From assembly GCA_018449715.1 (NCBI GenBank), contig JAAVVA010000001.1:992001-1056000 (forward strand): DNA of 64,000 nucleotides. The letters are read 5' to 3'. This document shows positions 38,442-46,503 of the stretch, one piece after another (the first letter of the stretch is position 1; each line of letters opens with the position of its first letter). The notes under the pieces are model-generated. The model did no database searches and was not told the DNA's origin. It saw only the letters and a list, made by a program, of their open reading frames with translations. A program made the position numbers and the translations under genes. This DNA is from Acidobacteriaceae bacterium dw_441. GTDB lineage: Bacteria; Acidobacteriota; Terriglobia; Terriglobales; Acidobacteriaceae.

Positions 38442-39896
38442 ATGAAGATTGTGGCTGCGGTTCTTCTGCTTCTGGTTCTGCTTTTTCCTGTCCTCGTCGC
38501 GGCGTGGTGGCTGTTTCCCATCTTTGTAGTCGTGGTGGTGTGGGCGTTCTTCCGGTTTGAGGGCAGGAAGTATCTGGGGGCCATCCTCAAGCCGGTGGCG
38601 ATTCTGACGGCTCTCGCCGTGATTGCATGGTGCTGGTATGTTCCCTGGAAGAGGACCGCGCCTCAGCCTGTGGAGTCCAGTCTTTCCAATCGCACCGTCT
38701 ATGGGCTTTTTCGCCGTTCGAGCGGACACCAAACCTCCGACAGCGGCTCTAATCTTGCGCTTGATCGCAATGCCGTTCTGCGAACCATCGAGTCGCAGCG
38801 TATATCCCTTCGCAAGATATCTTCCGCGCTTGAGATCAACGCCAGCGTCAACAACTATGTCGCGCGAAACGGTAGCTCTGCTGATATCTCCACGCTTACC
38901 ACGGCGCTGGCGAATCTTCAGAAGGAGTTCACTGCAGGCGTTCCCAGTATCCCCGGCAGCCTTCTCAATTCGAGAAATTTGCTGGACTATACCCAGAAAG
39001 TGGACCTTGATCTCGACAGGATTCAGGCCGACATCATGAGCCCGACGACAACCTCGGACCATTTGCGTCAGACGCGTCTCGATCTCTCCGATCATCTCGC
39101 TCTCTGGCGTATCCCGACGCTCTTCGACGCCGTGGAAAAGGTCGAGACGGCTTTGCGGCAGAGCTTCAAAACCGATATAGGTGCGCCTGTCTGCGAGAAC
39201 ACAGTGCTCTACGAGCAGGGCAGTGACTCGCTTGTTGCGCGTCAGCGCATCACGATAGACCTCGGCAATCACAAGGCCTCACGTCTAGATCTCTCGGGAC
39301 TCATTCCGTATGACGCTGATCACAGCCTGCTCAAGATTGACGTGATTGAGGATAATGGAACTCCTCGCCCGGTCAACCTTGACGATCCGCGTGTCCCGCT
39401 GGGTGAATCGAAGCAGCTTATCGTTACTCGCTCCTTCGCGCAGCCACATGCACGGTACCCGGTGATGAGCAGTCATCTGTGGGTGCCGTTTCAGGGCATC
39501 TCTGTGAGATGGCCCTTTCCACTTACCTCTTCGCTTCAGCTCAACTTCGTGCTTCCGGATGACCCCGGGGATTCGTGGCCCTACATCCTTAATGTCAGTT
39601 CGCAGGCAACCGATTCCTTGCGATATATCGAGCTGCCTGAGGACTCGTACTATCTTTCAAAAGATGTTGTAGACCCTCCTGCCGACATTAACCGCATCAT
39701 TCCTCGCCCGGAGGCTCCTCGTCTTGCTGACCTTGCATCGGGAAAAGGGATTGAGGTTGAGTTGATGCCTGTTTATCTGAGGAACCCTCTGGCGCAGAAG
39801 ATCAAATCCAACCTTGCCGTCGAAAATCTTGCTGGTTCTTTGCTGGCGGCCTTGTTTACAGGGTTTGGGTTGGCTCTCTTCGGTAGTAAAGATTAA
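38442..39896 (+). CDS. Membrane protein of unknown function
   Basis: 484 residues. Two or three N-terminal membrane helices (KIVAAVLLLLVLLFPVLVAA, LFPIFVVVVVWAFF, VAILTALAVIAWCWY) are followed by a large presumably periplasmic part: a helical section (about 105-215) and a beta-rich section (about 235-440). A last hydrophobic helix (LLAALFTGFGLALFG) closes the protein. I see no catalytic motif and do not recognise the family. The gene is 98 bases after queF and is probably independent. Confidence 0.7.
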   Translation: MKIVAAVLLLLVLLFPVLVAAWWLFPIFVVVVVWAFFRFEGRKYLGAILKPVAILTALAVIAWCWYVPWKRTAPQPVESSLSNRTVYGLFRRSSGHQTSDSGSNLALDRNAVLRTIESQRISLRKISSALEINASVNNYVARNGSSADISTLTTALANLQKEFTAGVPSIPGSLLNSRNLLDYTQKVDLDLDRIQADIMSPTTTSDHLRQTRLDLSDHLALWRIPTLFDAVEKVETALRQSFKTDIGAPVCENTVLYEQGSDSLVARQRITIDLGNHKASRLDLSGLIPYDADHSLLKIDVIEDNGTPRPVNLDDPRVPLGESKQLIVTRSFAQPHARYPVMSSHLWVPFQGISVRWPFPLTSSLQLNFVLPDDPGDSWPYILNVSSQATDSLRYIELPEDSYYLSKDVVDPPADINRIIPRPEAPRLADLASGKGIEVELMPVYLRNPLAQKIKSNLAVENLAGSLLAALFTGFGLALFGSKD

Positions 39897-39950
39897 AAGA
39901 AAGCTGGCAGGCCTTGTCCACTTCTTTGGAGCAAAGGCGAAAATAGAGTT

Positions 39951-40706
39951 ATGAAAGTTGCTATCGTCACCGGAGCTGCGCAGGGCATTGGCCGTCGCAC
40001 CTCCGAGCTTTTCTCCGAAGCCGGATACTCGATTGCCCTTATCGACCGCCAACCCTGCCCGACAGTGGCGCCTTCCGCTGATCGCGAAGAACTTCTCGGA
40101 GACCTCACGGACGAGGGGTTCATCGCTCACTGCGTCGAAGTTGTTCGCGCTCGCTGGGGCCGCGCCGATGTTCTTGTGAACAACGCTGGCATCAGCTTCA
40201 TCGCTCCCGCTGAAACGGTATCGGCCTCTGATCTGCGCCGCGTCCTCGAGGTCAACCTCGTCGCTCCGTTCCTGCTCTCACGCGGCTTCGGAGCGATGAT
40301 GCTCGAACAGTGGCAGGGAAGCATCGTCAACATTGCGTCTATCGCGGGGCTTACTGGTATCGGCGACCGCAGCGCCTACAATGCCTCCAAACACGGGCTT
40401 ATCGGCCTCACCCGCACTCTCGCAGCCGAGTGGGGCGCCCGCGGAGTCCGCAGTAACGCTGTCTGCCCCGGCTGGGTCAAGACCGAGATGGACCATGTCG
40501 ATCAGGCCAGCTCCGCCTACACTGACGATGACATCATCGGACGTGTCCCGATGGCGCGTTTTGCCACTCCCGATGACATCGCCCGCGCCGTGCTCTTTCT
40601 TGCTGACCCCACGCAGAGCGGGTTCGTCAATGGCCACACACTCGCCGTCGATGGAGGCTGGACAGCGGACGGATCGTGGCAATCTCTGCGTATGAGTCAC
40701 CGCTAA
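39951..40706 (+). CDS. SDR family NAD(P)-dependent oxidoreductase
   Basis: 251 residues. TGAAQGIG near residue 7-14, VNNAGIS near 80, the Ser in NIASIAG and YNASK (YxxxK) are present, with the C-terminal LAVDGGWTADG. It is a classical short-chain dehydrogenase in the FabG-like group; substrate unknown. It shares the fold, but not a close sequence match, with the SDR of the fucose operon at 396-1145. Neighbours give no pathway clue. Confidence 0.9.
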   Translation: MKVAIVTGAAQGIGRRTSELFSEAGYSIALIDRQPCPTVAPSADREELLGDLTDEGFIAHCVEVVRARWGRADVLVNNAGISFIAPAETVSASDLRRVLEVNLVAPFLLSRGFGAMMLEQWQGSIVNIASIAGLTGIGDRSAYNASKHGLIGLTRTLAAEWGARGVRSNAVCPGWVKTEMDHVDQASSAYTDDDIIGRVPMARFATPDDIARAVLFLADPTQSGFVNGHTLAVDGGWTADGSWQSLRMSHR

Positions 40707-40837
40707 CCCCCTGATGTGCATTTCTTTGCAGGCCAACCGCAGGTTGTTCTCCCGGCATCTCTCTCTAAGACTTGTATAGACATGTTTCGAGTAGGACGAC
40801 CACTTGGGACAGGCCTGAGTTTTAGGGGGCCTCACGA

Positions 40838-42004
40838 ATGATTAAGCTCGACAGTACGACTTTTATTGTCAGTCAGATAATTCTTGGCATTATTTATGCG
40901 GTAACTTTCCTCCAGGTCCATCGGCTTTACCCGTATCTGGGAGGCACTCGCGTTCTTTCGCTCGCCTTCCTCTCCGCGTCCGCCGCACGCCTGCTCTACA
41001 TCCTTCCCGATCCTCTCGGGATCTACCTGTATCTCGGCAATATCCTTGCCCTTGCGGCCGCGGCCCTCTTCTACGTGGCCATCCTGCGGTACTTCGATAG
41101 CTGCCGTTCTTCCCGCGCCGCATGGATCGTCACTGGTATAGCCATACTTCCCAACCTGCTTTCCCTCGCGCTCGCCGCATTGAACATCCATGTCAGCGAC
41201 GCCTATCTCCTCGTGCTCAACATCCTCCTCATTGCTGCATTTTTTCTCCTCCGCTCCTTCGCTGCCGCCGAATTCTTCCGCCACTCCGGTCAAAGAAAAC
41301 TTCTTCGCGTCTTCGGCTTCTTCATGGCGACCTACGCCGTCTACACCGTGGTCTTCGGCATCCTCAATCCGCTCATAGAGCTGTCGTCTCGTATGTCTCT
41401 TCTCTTCGGCAACGTCCTTTTCTCTGCCTTGCTGGGCTTCTTCTTCCTCTTTCTTTTGGGCACCGAGATCATTCACCACGCAGAGCGCCAGTCGCTTCTC
41501 GACCCTCTTACCGGGAAGCTCAACCGCCGCGGCATCGACCAGCGGCTCGTCGAAGAGATCGCCCGCGCTGTTCGTCAGGGAGACATTTTCTCCGTCGCCC
41601 TCATCGACCTCGACCGCTTCAAATCCATTAACGACACCTTCGGTCACGCCGCAGGAGACAAAGCTCTCCGCCTCACGGCCGACCTTCTCGCCCACCACAC
41701 CCGCGTCTCCGATCACATTGGAAGGTTCGGCGGTGACGAGTTGATCATGATCCTTCCCTCCACACGCGGTCACGCCGCTATGCTTCTCGCCGAGCGCATC
41801 TGTCAGGCCGTCCTTAACGCTGCTACCGACGAATCTCTTCCGCTCTCGCTCAGCATCGGGGTCGCGCAGTACGAGGTAACCGACACCCCAGAACTCCTTC
41901 TCGCCCGTGCTGACAAAGCTCTCTTCCGTGCCAAGCAGGATGGCCGCAGCTGCGTCCGTTTTGAAGCGCTTTCTCTGCCCGGAGTCTCATTACATCCACG
42001 GTGA
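40838..42004 (+). CDS. Diguanylate cyclase with N-terminal membrane domain
   Basis: 388 residues. Six or seven N-terminal membrane helices (residues about 8-205) form an unassigned sensor, followed by a GGDEF domain: DPLTGKLNRRGIDQRLVEE, LIDLDRFKSINDTFGHAAGD and the signature RFGGDELIMILPST, where the usual Phe is Leu. The metal and GTP residues are retained, so c-di-GMP synthesis is plausible. No RxxD inhibitory site is evident immediately before the signature. A GGGGG-containing ribosome site precedes the ATG. Confidence 0.9.
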   Translation: MIKLDSTTFIVSQIILGIIYAVTFLQVHRLYPYLGGTRVLSLAFLSASAARLLYILPDPLGIYLYLGNILALAAAALFYVAILRYFDSCRSSRAAWIVTGIAILPNLLSLALAALNIHVSDAYLLVLNILLIAAFFLLRSFAAAEFFRHSGQRKLLRVFGFFMATYAVYTVVFGILNPLIELSSRMSLLFGNVLFSALLGFFFLFLLGTEIIHHAERQSLLDPLTGKLNRRGIDQRLVEEIARAVRQGDIFSVALIDLDRFKSINDTFGHAAGDKALRLTADLLAHHTRVSDHIGRFGGDELIMILPSTRGHAAMLLAERICQAVLNAATDESLPLSLSIGVAQYEVTDTPELLLARADKALFRAKQDGRSCVRFEALSLPGVSLHPR

Positions 42005-42162
42005 GTTGGAGACGCTTTCCTTGACGGGTCTCTACGTTGCGATGCTCTTCGCCGTCTTCCAGATCACGAACTATCTCTTCTTTCGTGTGCTTCCCACAAC
42101 TCCTGTTCTTATCGGGGGGCTTGATCGTTGCCGGAGGAGCGATCATATCTCTCTTTCGTTAG
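42003..42162 (+). pseudogene. Possible C-terminal remnant of a small DMT-type membrane protein
   Basis: A frame starting inside the cyclase stop reads ETLSLTGLYVAMLFAVFQIT and NYLFFRVLPTTPVLIGG. At a run of six G (42114-42119) it shifts; with five G it continues LIVAGGAIISLFR and ends at TAG 42160-42162. Two hydrophobic helices joined by RVLPTTPVLIGG resemble the end of drug/metabolite-transporter-like proteins. A TTG at 42006 could start a tiny gene. It occupies most of the gap before the MFS gene. Confidence 0.4.
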
Positions 42163-42261
42163 CCAGTGCGGTCAGGCATATTAGGAAACCAGTAGCTTCG
42201 GCCCTAAGAGAACGCTCATCGAAGTCAAACCTACCCGCAAAGCTGCTATTCTTTCCCTCGA

Positions 42262-43518
42262 ATGGCCTCGACCACCAAACCCAATTCTGGCGGAACTGTT
42301 GCAGGGGCCGCCACGGCGCTTGTTCTTCTCACCTCGCTGAACTTCGTCAATTACATTGACCGCTACATTCTTCCCGGCGTGCAGGAGCAGATCAAGCATG
42401 AGTTCCTACTCACTGACGCGCAGATCGGAACCCTCACTCTCTGGTTCATGCTGGCGTATATGGCGACCTCGCCGATCACCGGCTGGCTTGGCGACCGCTT
42501 CCCGCGCAAGCCCATGATCGTCATCGCAGCCCTCTTCTGGAGTGCTATCAATTTCTTCACTGCGTCGGTCCATTCGTATGACTCTCTGAACCTTCGCCAT
42601 GCCGCGCTCGGTGTCGGCGAGGCCAGCTTCGGTATCTTCGCCCCCGCGCTTCTCTCGGACTTCTACCCCGCCGAGCAGCGCAACCGCGTGCTGACCATCT
42701 TCAACGTCGCCATCCCCGTGGGAGCGGCTCTCGGCTACCTTGTCGGAGGAGTCGTCGGCGAGCATCATGGCTGGCGGATGTCCTTCGTCGTCTCCGCTGT
42801 TCCTGGGGCGATCCTCGCGCTGCTCATCCTCTTCTTCATGAAGGAGCCGGAGCGTGGAGCCAGCCAGCACGAGAAGGCAAAGCTTCACAAGGGCACCGTT
42901 CTCGAGTTGGCAAAGAACAAGGCATATCTCTCCTCGATTCTTGGTTACGCCGCCGTTACCTTCTCGCTCGGTGGCATCTCGTGGTGGATGCCTTCGTTTC
43001 TCGAACGCGTGGGAGGCCGCACACAATCGAGCGCAGCGTTTCTGATGGGAGCGATCACAGTCGTCACCGGACTGCTTGGAACCATCACCGGAGGCGTCCT
43101 CGCCCAGCGCTGGTCGAAGCGAACCCCGAAGGCTCTCTACCTGGTTCCCTCCATCAGCGCGGCCCTCGCCGTCCCTCCAGCGCTGGTCTGCTTCTTCGGG
43201 CCGAAGAATCTCACGGTTCCCGCGCTCGCCTTGGCCATCTTCCTCATCTTTCTCGGCACCGGTCCAGTGAACGCAGCGACGATGAATGCCGTCCGTCCCG
43301 AGGTCCGTGCTACCGCGATGGCTGGTCAACTCTTCTTTATCCATGCTCTGGGCGACGCGATCTCACCTCGCATCATCGGTGCCGTCAGCGACCGTTCGAC
43401 CCTGAATCTGGGGCTTGGCTCAACACTTATAACTCTGTTGCTCGCCTCGGTTATCTTCTATCTCGGTTCGCGAGTCGCGCCTCCGCTCAGCGAAAGGGAT
43501 GAAGCTGTAACGGCATGA
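42262..43518 (+). CDS. MFS transporter, spinster-like
   Basis: 418 residues with 12 membrane helices. The first helix and loop, LNFVNYIDRYILPGVQEQIK, and GWLGDRFPRKPMIVIAALFW (the MFS GxLaDrxGrk motif between helices 2 and 3) resemble the spinster/Glut-like branch. The second half has GGVLAQRWSKRTPKALYLVP as the repeat of that motif. Substrate is unknown. Its stop overlaps the start of a glycosyltransferase by ATGA, so the two are translated together, perhaps for lipid-linked export or modification, which is inference. Confidence 0.88.
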   Translation: MASTTKPNSGGTVAGAATALVLLTSLNFVNYIDRYILPGVQEQIKHEFLLTDAQIGTLTLWFMLAYMATSPITGWLGDRFPRKPMIVIAALFWSAINFFTASVHSYDSLNLRHAALGVGEASFGIFAPALLSDFYPAEQRNRVLTIFNVAIPVGAALGYLVGGVVGEHHGWRMSFVVSAVPGAILALLILFFMKEPERGASQHEKAKLHKGTVLELAKNKAYLSSILGYAAVTFSLGGISWWMPSFLERVGGRTQSSAAFLMGAITVVTGLLGTITGGVLAQRWSKRTPKALYLVPSISAALAVPPALVCFFGPKNLTVPALALAIFLIFLGTGPVNAATMNAVRPEVRATAMAGQLFFIHALGDAISPRIIGAVSDRSTLNLGLGSTLITLLLASVIFYLGSRVAPPLSERDEAVTA

Positions 43519-44690
43519 TCTTGCTCGAAGCGATCGCATGGCTCCTTGCCCTCGCGTGGCTGTGGAAGGCAGTTACCGCGACCCTCGGTCTGCCGAAGAT
43601 TCCCAACCTGCTGGAGGCGAGGTATGACCTCGCCCCGGAAGGGAATCCATCCATTGCCGTCATTGTCCCTGCGCGCAACGAAGCCACAGCTTTGCCTGCG
43701 AGCCTCGCCTCGCTGCTGGAGCAGGACTATGACAACCTGAAGATTTTCGCTGTGGATGACCGCTCCACCGATACGACCGGAGCGATTATGGATGAGCTTG
43801 CCGAGATGCATCCTGGGAAGTTGAAAGTGATTCACCTAGAGCAGCTGCCGGAGGGTTGGCTCGGCAAGCCTCACGCGATGGCTCTTGCTGCGCGCAGTGC
43901 CATTGCAATCGAGTGCCCCGACTATCTTCTTTTCACCGATGCCGATGTCCTCTTCGAGCCGCAGGCGATTCGCCGTTCGCTCGTACAGGCCGTTGCTACT
44001 CGTGCTGACCACTTCGTCACCTTCCCGACTCCGATTATCAAAACGGGTGGCGAAGGAGCGTTGCTCGGATACCTCGGAGTGATGGGGATGTGGGCGACGC
44101 GTCCGTGGAAGGCCTCTGATCCGAAGGCTGTGCGCGACTCCATCGGCATTGGAGCCTTCAACCTTCTGCGGACGGAGGCTTACGAAAAGCTAGGAGGCTT
44201 TGAGTCTCTTCGCATGGAGATTCTCGAAGACCTCACACTGGCCCGCCGGGTCAAACTCGCTGGCCTGCGTCAGAATGTGGCCGTCGCGCCGGGCATGGTG
44301 AGCCTGCACTGGGCCGCCGGAGCGCTCGGCGTCGTGAAAGTGATGACGAAGAACCTCTTCGCCGTCTTCCGCTTCTGTCTTCCGCTGGTGCTTGCCGCGA
44401 CCGTGGGACTCGCGACTCTTTGTCTTGGCCCGGTTGTTCTGCTCTTCTTTCCGCAGACCAGGCTTGCAGCAATGATTGCGCTGGCCTCGGTGGCTGTGCT
44501 CTACAAGCTTTCTTCAAGACACTCGAAGATCTCGCCCTGGTACTGTCTCCTCTTTCCCGCAGGAGCAGCGCTGTTCTTCTACTCGTTGCTGCGGTCGGTG
44601 CTGGTGACTTTGCGGCAGGGAGGAGTTACATGGCGCGGGACGTTCTATTCGCTAAAAGAACTCCGCAAAAACATCACGCCCCTGCGTTAG
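43515..44690 (+). CDS. Family 2 glycosyltransferase, membrane-anchored (HpnB/CrtQ-like)
   Basis: 391 residues. An N-terminal membrane helix is followed by a GT-A domain: IAVIVPARNEATALPASLAS, FAVDDRSTDTTGAIMDE, the DxD-like FTDADVLFEPQAI, and MEILEDLTLARRVKLAG with the catalytic ED. Three C-terminal helices and RGTFYSLKELRK end the protein. WLGKPHAMA is typical of the HpnB-type and carotenoid-glycosylating branch. The acceptor is probably a lipid. ATGA overlap couples it to the MFS gene upstream. Confidence 0.87.
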   Translation: MILLEAIAWLLALAWLWKAVTATLGLPKIPNLLEARYDLAPEGNPSIAVIVPARNEATALPASLASLLEQDYDNLKIFAVDDRSTDTTGAIMDELAEMHPGKLKVIHLEQLPEGWLGKPHAMALAARSAIAIECPDYLLFTDADVLFEPQAIRRSLVQAVATRADHFVTFPTPIIKTGGEGALLGYLGVMGMWATRPWKASDPKAVRDSIGIGAFNLLRTEAYEKLGGFESLRMEILEDLTLARRVKLAGLRQNVAVAPGMVSLHWAAGALGVVKVMTKNLFAVFRFCLPLVLAATVGLATLCLGPVVLLFFPQTRLAAMIALASVAVLYKLSSRHSKISPWYCLLFPAGAALFFYSLLRSVLVTLRQGGVTWRGTFYSLKELRKNITPLR

Positions 44691-44725
44691 GCAGGGGCGG
44701 TGAGGATGAGGTCTTCGGAAGATGC

Positions 44726-45958
44726 TTATGCTTCGACCAGCACCTTGCCGTAGCGCCGCTCGACGTATTCGTCGAGGATGACCTTGAACTCCTCGACAAT
44801 GTGATCTCCCTTGAGCGTCGTGAAAAGCTTGCCGTCCACGTAGACCGGAGCCTTTGGTTCCTCGAAAGTTCCTGGCAGCGAGATGCCGATGTTCGCGTGC
44901 TTGGACTCGCCGGGTCCGTTGACGATGCAGCCCATCACCGCAAGCTTCAGCTCCTCAACTCCAGCGTACTGCTTCTTCCACTCCGGCATCTGCTCCACGA
45001 GGTAGCCCTGAATCTTTTCGGCAAGCTCCTGGAAGTAGGTGGAGGTGGTGCGTCCGCAGCCGGGGCAGCTCGTAACCTGCGGCATGAAGCTGCGGATTCC
45101 GAGCGACTGAAGGATTTGCTGTCCGCAACGGACCTCTTCGGAGCGATCGCCGCCCGGCGTGGGCGTGAGGCTGACGCGGATGGTGTCGCCGATGCCCGAG
45201 AGCAGTAGGGGAGCGAGTCCAGCAGCTGAGGCCACGATGCCCTTCATCCCCATGCCTGCCTCGGTGAGGCCCAGGTGCAGTGCGTGGTCACAGCGGCTTG
45301 CCAGTTCCTTGTAGACGTCGATCAGGTCGCGCACGCCCGAAACCTTCGCGCTGAGCACGATCTGGTCGCGGCGTAGGCCATAGCGTTCGGCCGCGGCGGC
45401 ATTGTCGAGCGCGGAGACGACCATTGCCTCCATCATGACGTCGCGGGCGGGAAGAGGAGTGGACGACTTCGAATTTTCGTCCATCATCTTCGTCAGCAGC
45501 GCCTGGTCAAGAGAGCCCCAGTTCACTCCGATGCGGACCGGCTTCTGATACTTGACCGCGACCTCGACCATCGTGCGGAAGTTATCGTCGTCCTTGCGTC
45601 CGATGGAGACGTTGCCGGGGTTGATGCGGTACTTCGAGAGCGCCAGCGCGGTGTCGGGGTACTTGCTGAGAAGAAGGTGCCCATTGTAGTGGAAGTCGCC
45701 AATGATAGGCGTGGTCCAACCCTTTTTTGCGATGCCTTCGACGATGTAGGGGACGGCCTTTGCGGCGTCGTCGTTGTTGACCGTGATGCGGACCATCTCG
45801 GAGCCAGCGCGGGCCAGCGCGGCGATCTGTTGCACGGTGCTTTCGACGTCCGCCGTGTCGGTGTTGGTCATGGACTGCACGACGACAGGTGCGTCCGATC
45901 CGACGCGGACTCCACCGATATTGACGGTTACGGCACGACGGCGCTGTATCTCAGGCAT
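44726..45958 (-). CDS. ispG: 4-hydroxy-3-methylbut-2-en-1-yl diphosphate synthase
   Basis: 410 residues from the ATG at 45958, preceded by GGTGGAGAG; an in-frame start at 46012 would add 18 unlikely residues. IspG converts MEcPP to HMBPP in the MEP isoprenoid pathway. [19 protein letters not shown] and [10 protein letters not shown] belong to the TIM barrel. The 4Fe-4S ligands are in TSCPGCGRT and [12 protein letters not shown]. The domain order matches the two-domain bacterial enzyme. Its promoter region abuts the divergent tRNA gene. Confidence 0.96.
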   Translation of the reverse strand: MPEIQRRRAVTVNIGGVRVGSDAPVVVQSMTNTDTADVESTVQQIAALARAGSEMVRITVNNDDAAKAVPYIVEGIAKKGWTTPIIGDFHYNGHLLLSKYPDTALALSKYRINPGNVSIGRKDDDNFRTMVEVAVKYQKPVRIGVNWGSLDQALLTKMMDENSKSSTPLPARDVMMEAMVVSALDNAAAAERYGLRRDQIVLSAKVSGVRDLIDVYKELASRCDHALHLGLTEAGMGMKGIVASAAGLAPLLLSGIGDTIRVSLTPTPGGDRSEEVRCGQQILQSLGIRSFMPQVTSCPGCGRTTSTYFQELAEKIQGYLVEQMPEWKKQYAGVEELKLAVMGCIVNGPGESKHANIGISLPGTFEEPKAPVYVDGKLFTTLKGDHIVEEFKVILDEYVERRYGKVLVEA

Positions 45959-46021
45959 AAACTCTCCACCCTCAAGTTTACCACTCTGCACAAGCCCTCT
46001 GCCGCGATACACTAAGGAGAA

Positions 46022-46098
46022 AGGCCCGGTAGCTCAGTTGCATAGAGCAGCGCACTCCTAACGCGAAGGTCGCAGGTTGGACTCCTGCCCGGGCCACC
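46022..46098 (+). tRNA. tRNA-Arg (anticodon CCT), structurally unusual
   Basis: 77 bases including an encoded CCA. The acceptor stem GGCCCGG/CCGGGCC (7/7), D stem GCTC/GAGC and T stem GCAGG/CCTGC all pair. The anticodon loop CTCCTAA gives CCT at 46056-46058. Two oddities: the D loop has C where G19 is expected (AGTTGCATA), and the T loop has G where C56 is expected (TTGGACT), a reciprocal exchange that keeps the 19-56 pair as C-G. The anticodon stem GCGCA/CGCGA has three Watson-Crick pairs in the middle and mismatches G-A and A-C at its ends. A TACACT -10-like box lies at 46009-46014. Confidence 0.85.
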
Positions 46099-46503
46099 AC
46101 CTCCACTTAGGCGAATTTCTCTCTCCCGTCGTTGGAGCGGGCAGCACCTCTGCTGGGCGCTATCGGACGCCGCGTGAATAGAGTCTGCCGTTTTCAAAAA
46201 ATGTAGATACGTCTTTTACCTCCTCGCCTTGATTCAAGGGAAGTGGTCCTTTGCTGTAAGGCGCTAAGGTCTTGCTCTGGATATATTTGCAACGAGAATA
46301 ATATCTTCCTTCTGGATGATGTCCGGCTTTATTTGGAGAATACGGTTTCCTTCGAAAATCTATAAAAATCAGTATTTTCCGTTTAATTGCAGAATACAAA
46401 AACTGTCCCTTGACAGTTTTTTGTTTTTGGGAATAAAGTCCGGGTCGCAAATTAATTCCAAAGTGTTTGTGATTTGTGTTCATTGGCCAGAAGAGGACCC
46501 GAA
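46099..46503. other. 405-base AT-rich intergenic region before the TonB receptor
   Basis: Between the tRNA and the receptor gene. It is clearly more AT-rich than the rest of the window from about 46195 on. No gene is supported on either strand. It contains the hairpin/promoter at 46399-46437 and presumably regulatory sites for the receptor. Confidence 0.55.
46399..46437 (+). promoter_or_regulatory. Overlapping hairpin and candidate promoter of the TonB receptor
   Basis: AAAACTGTC (46399-46407) and GACAGTTTT (46412-46420) form a 9-bp stem with a CCTT loop and a T-rich tail, a terminator shape. The same bases contain a perfect TTGACA (46410-46415), 16 bases before AATAAA (46432-46437), a plausible -10. 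The receptor ATG is 66 bases further on. Confidence 0.5.
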
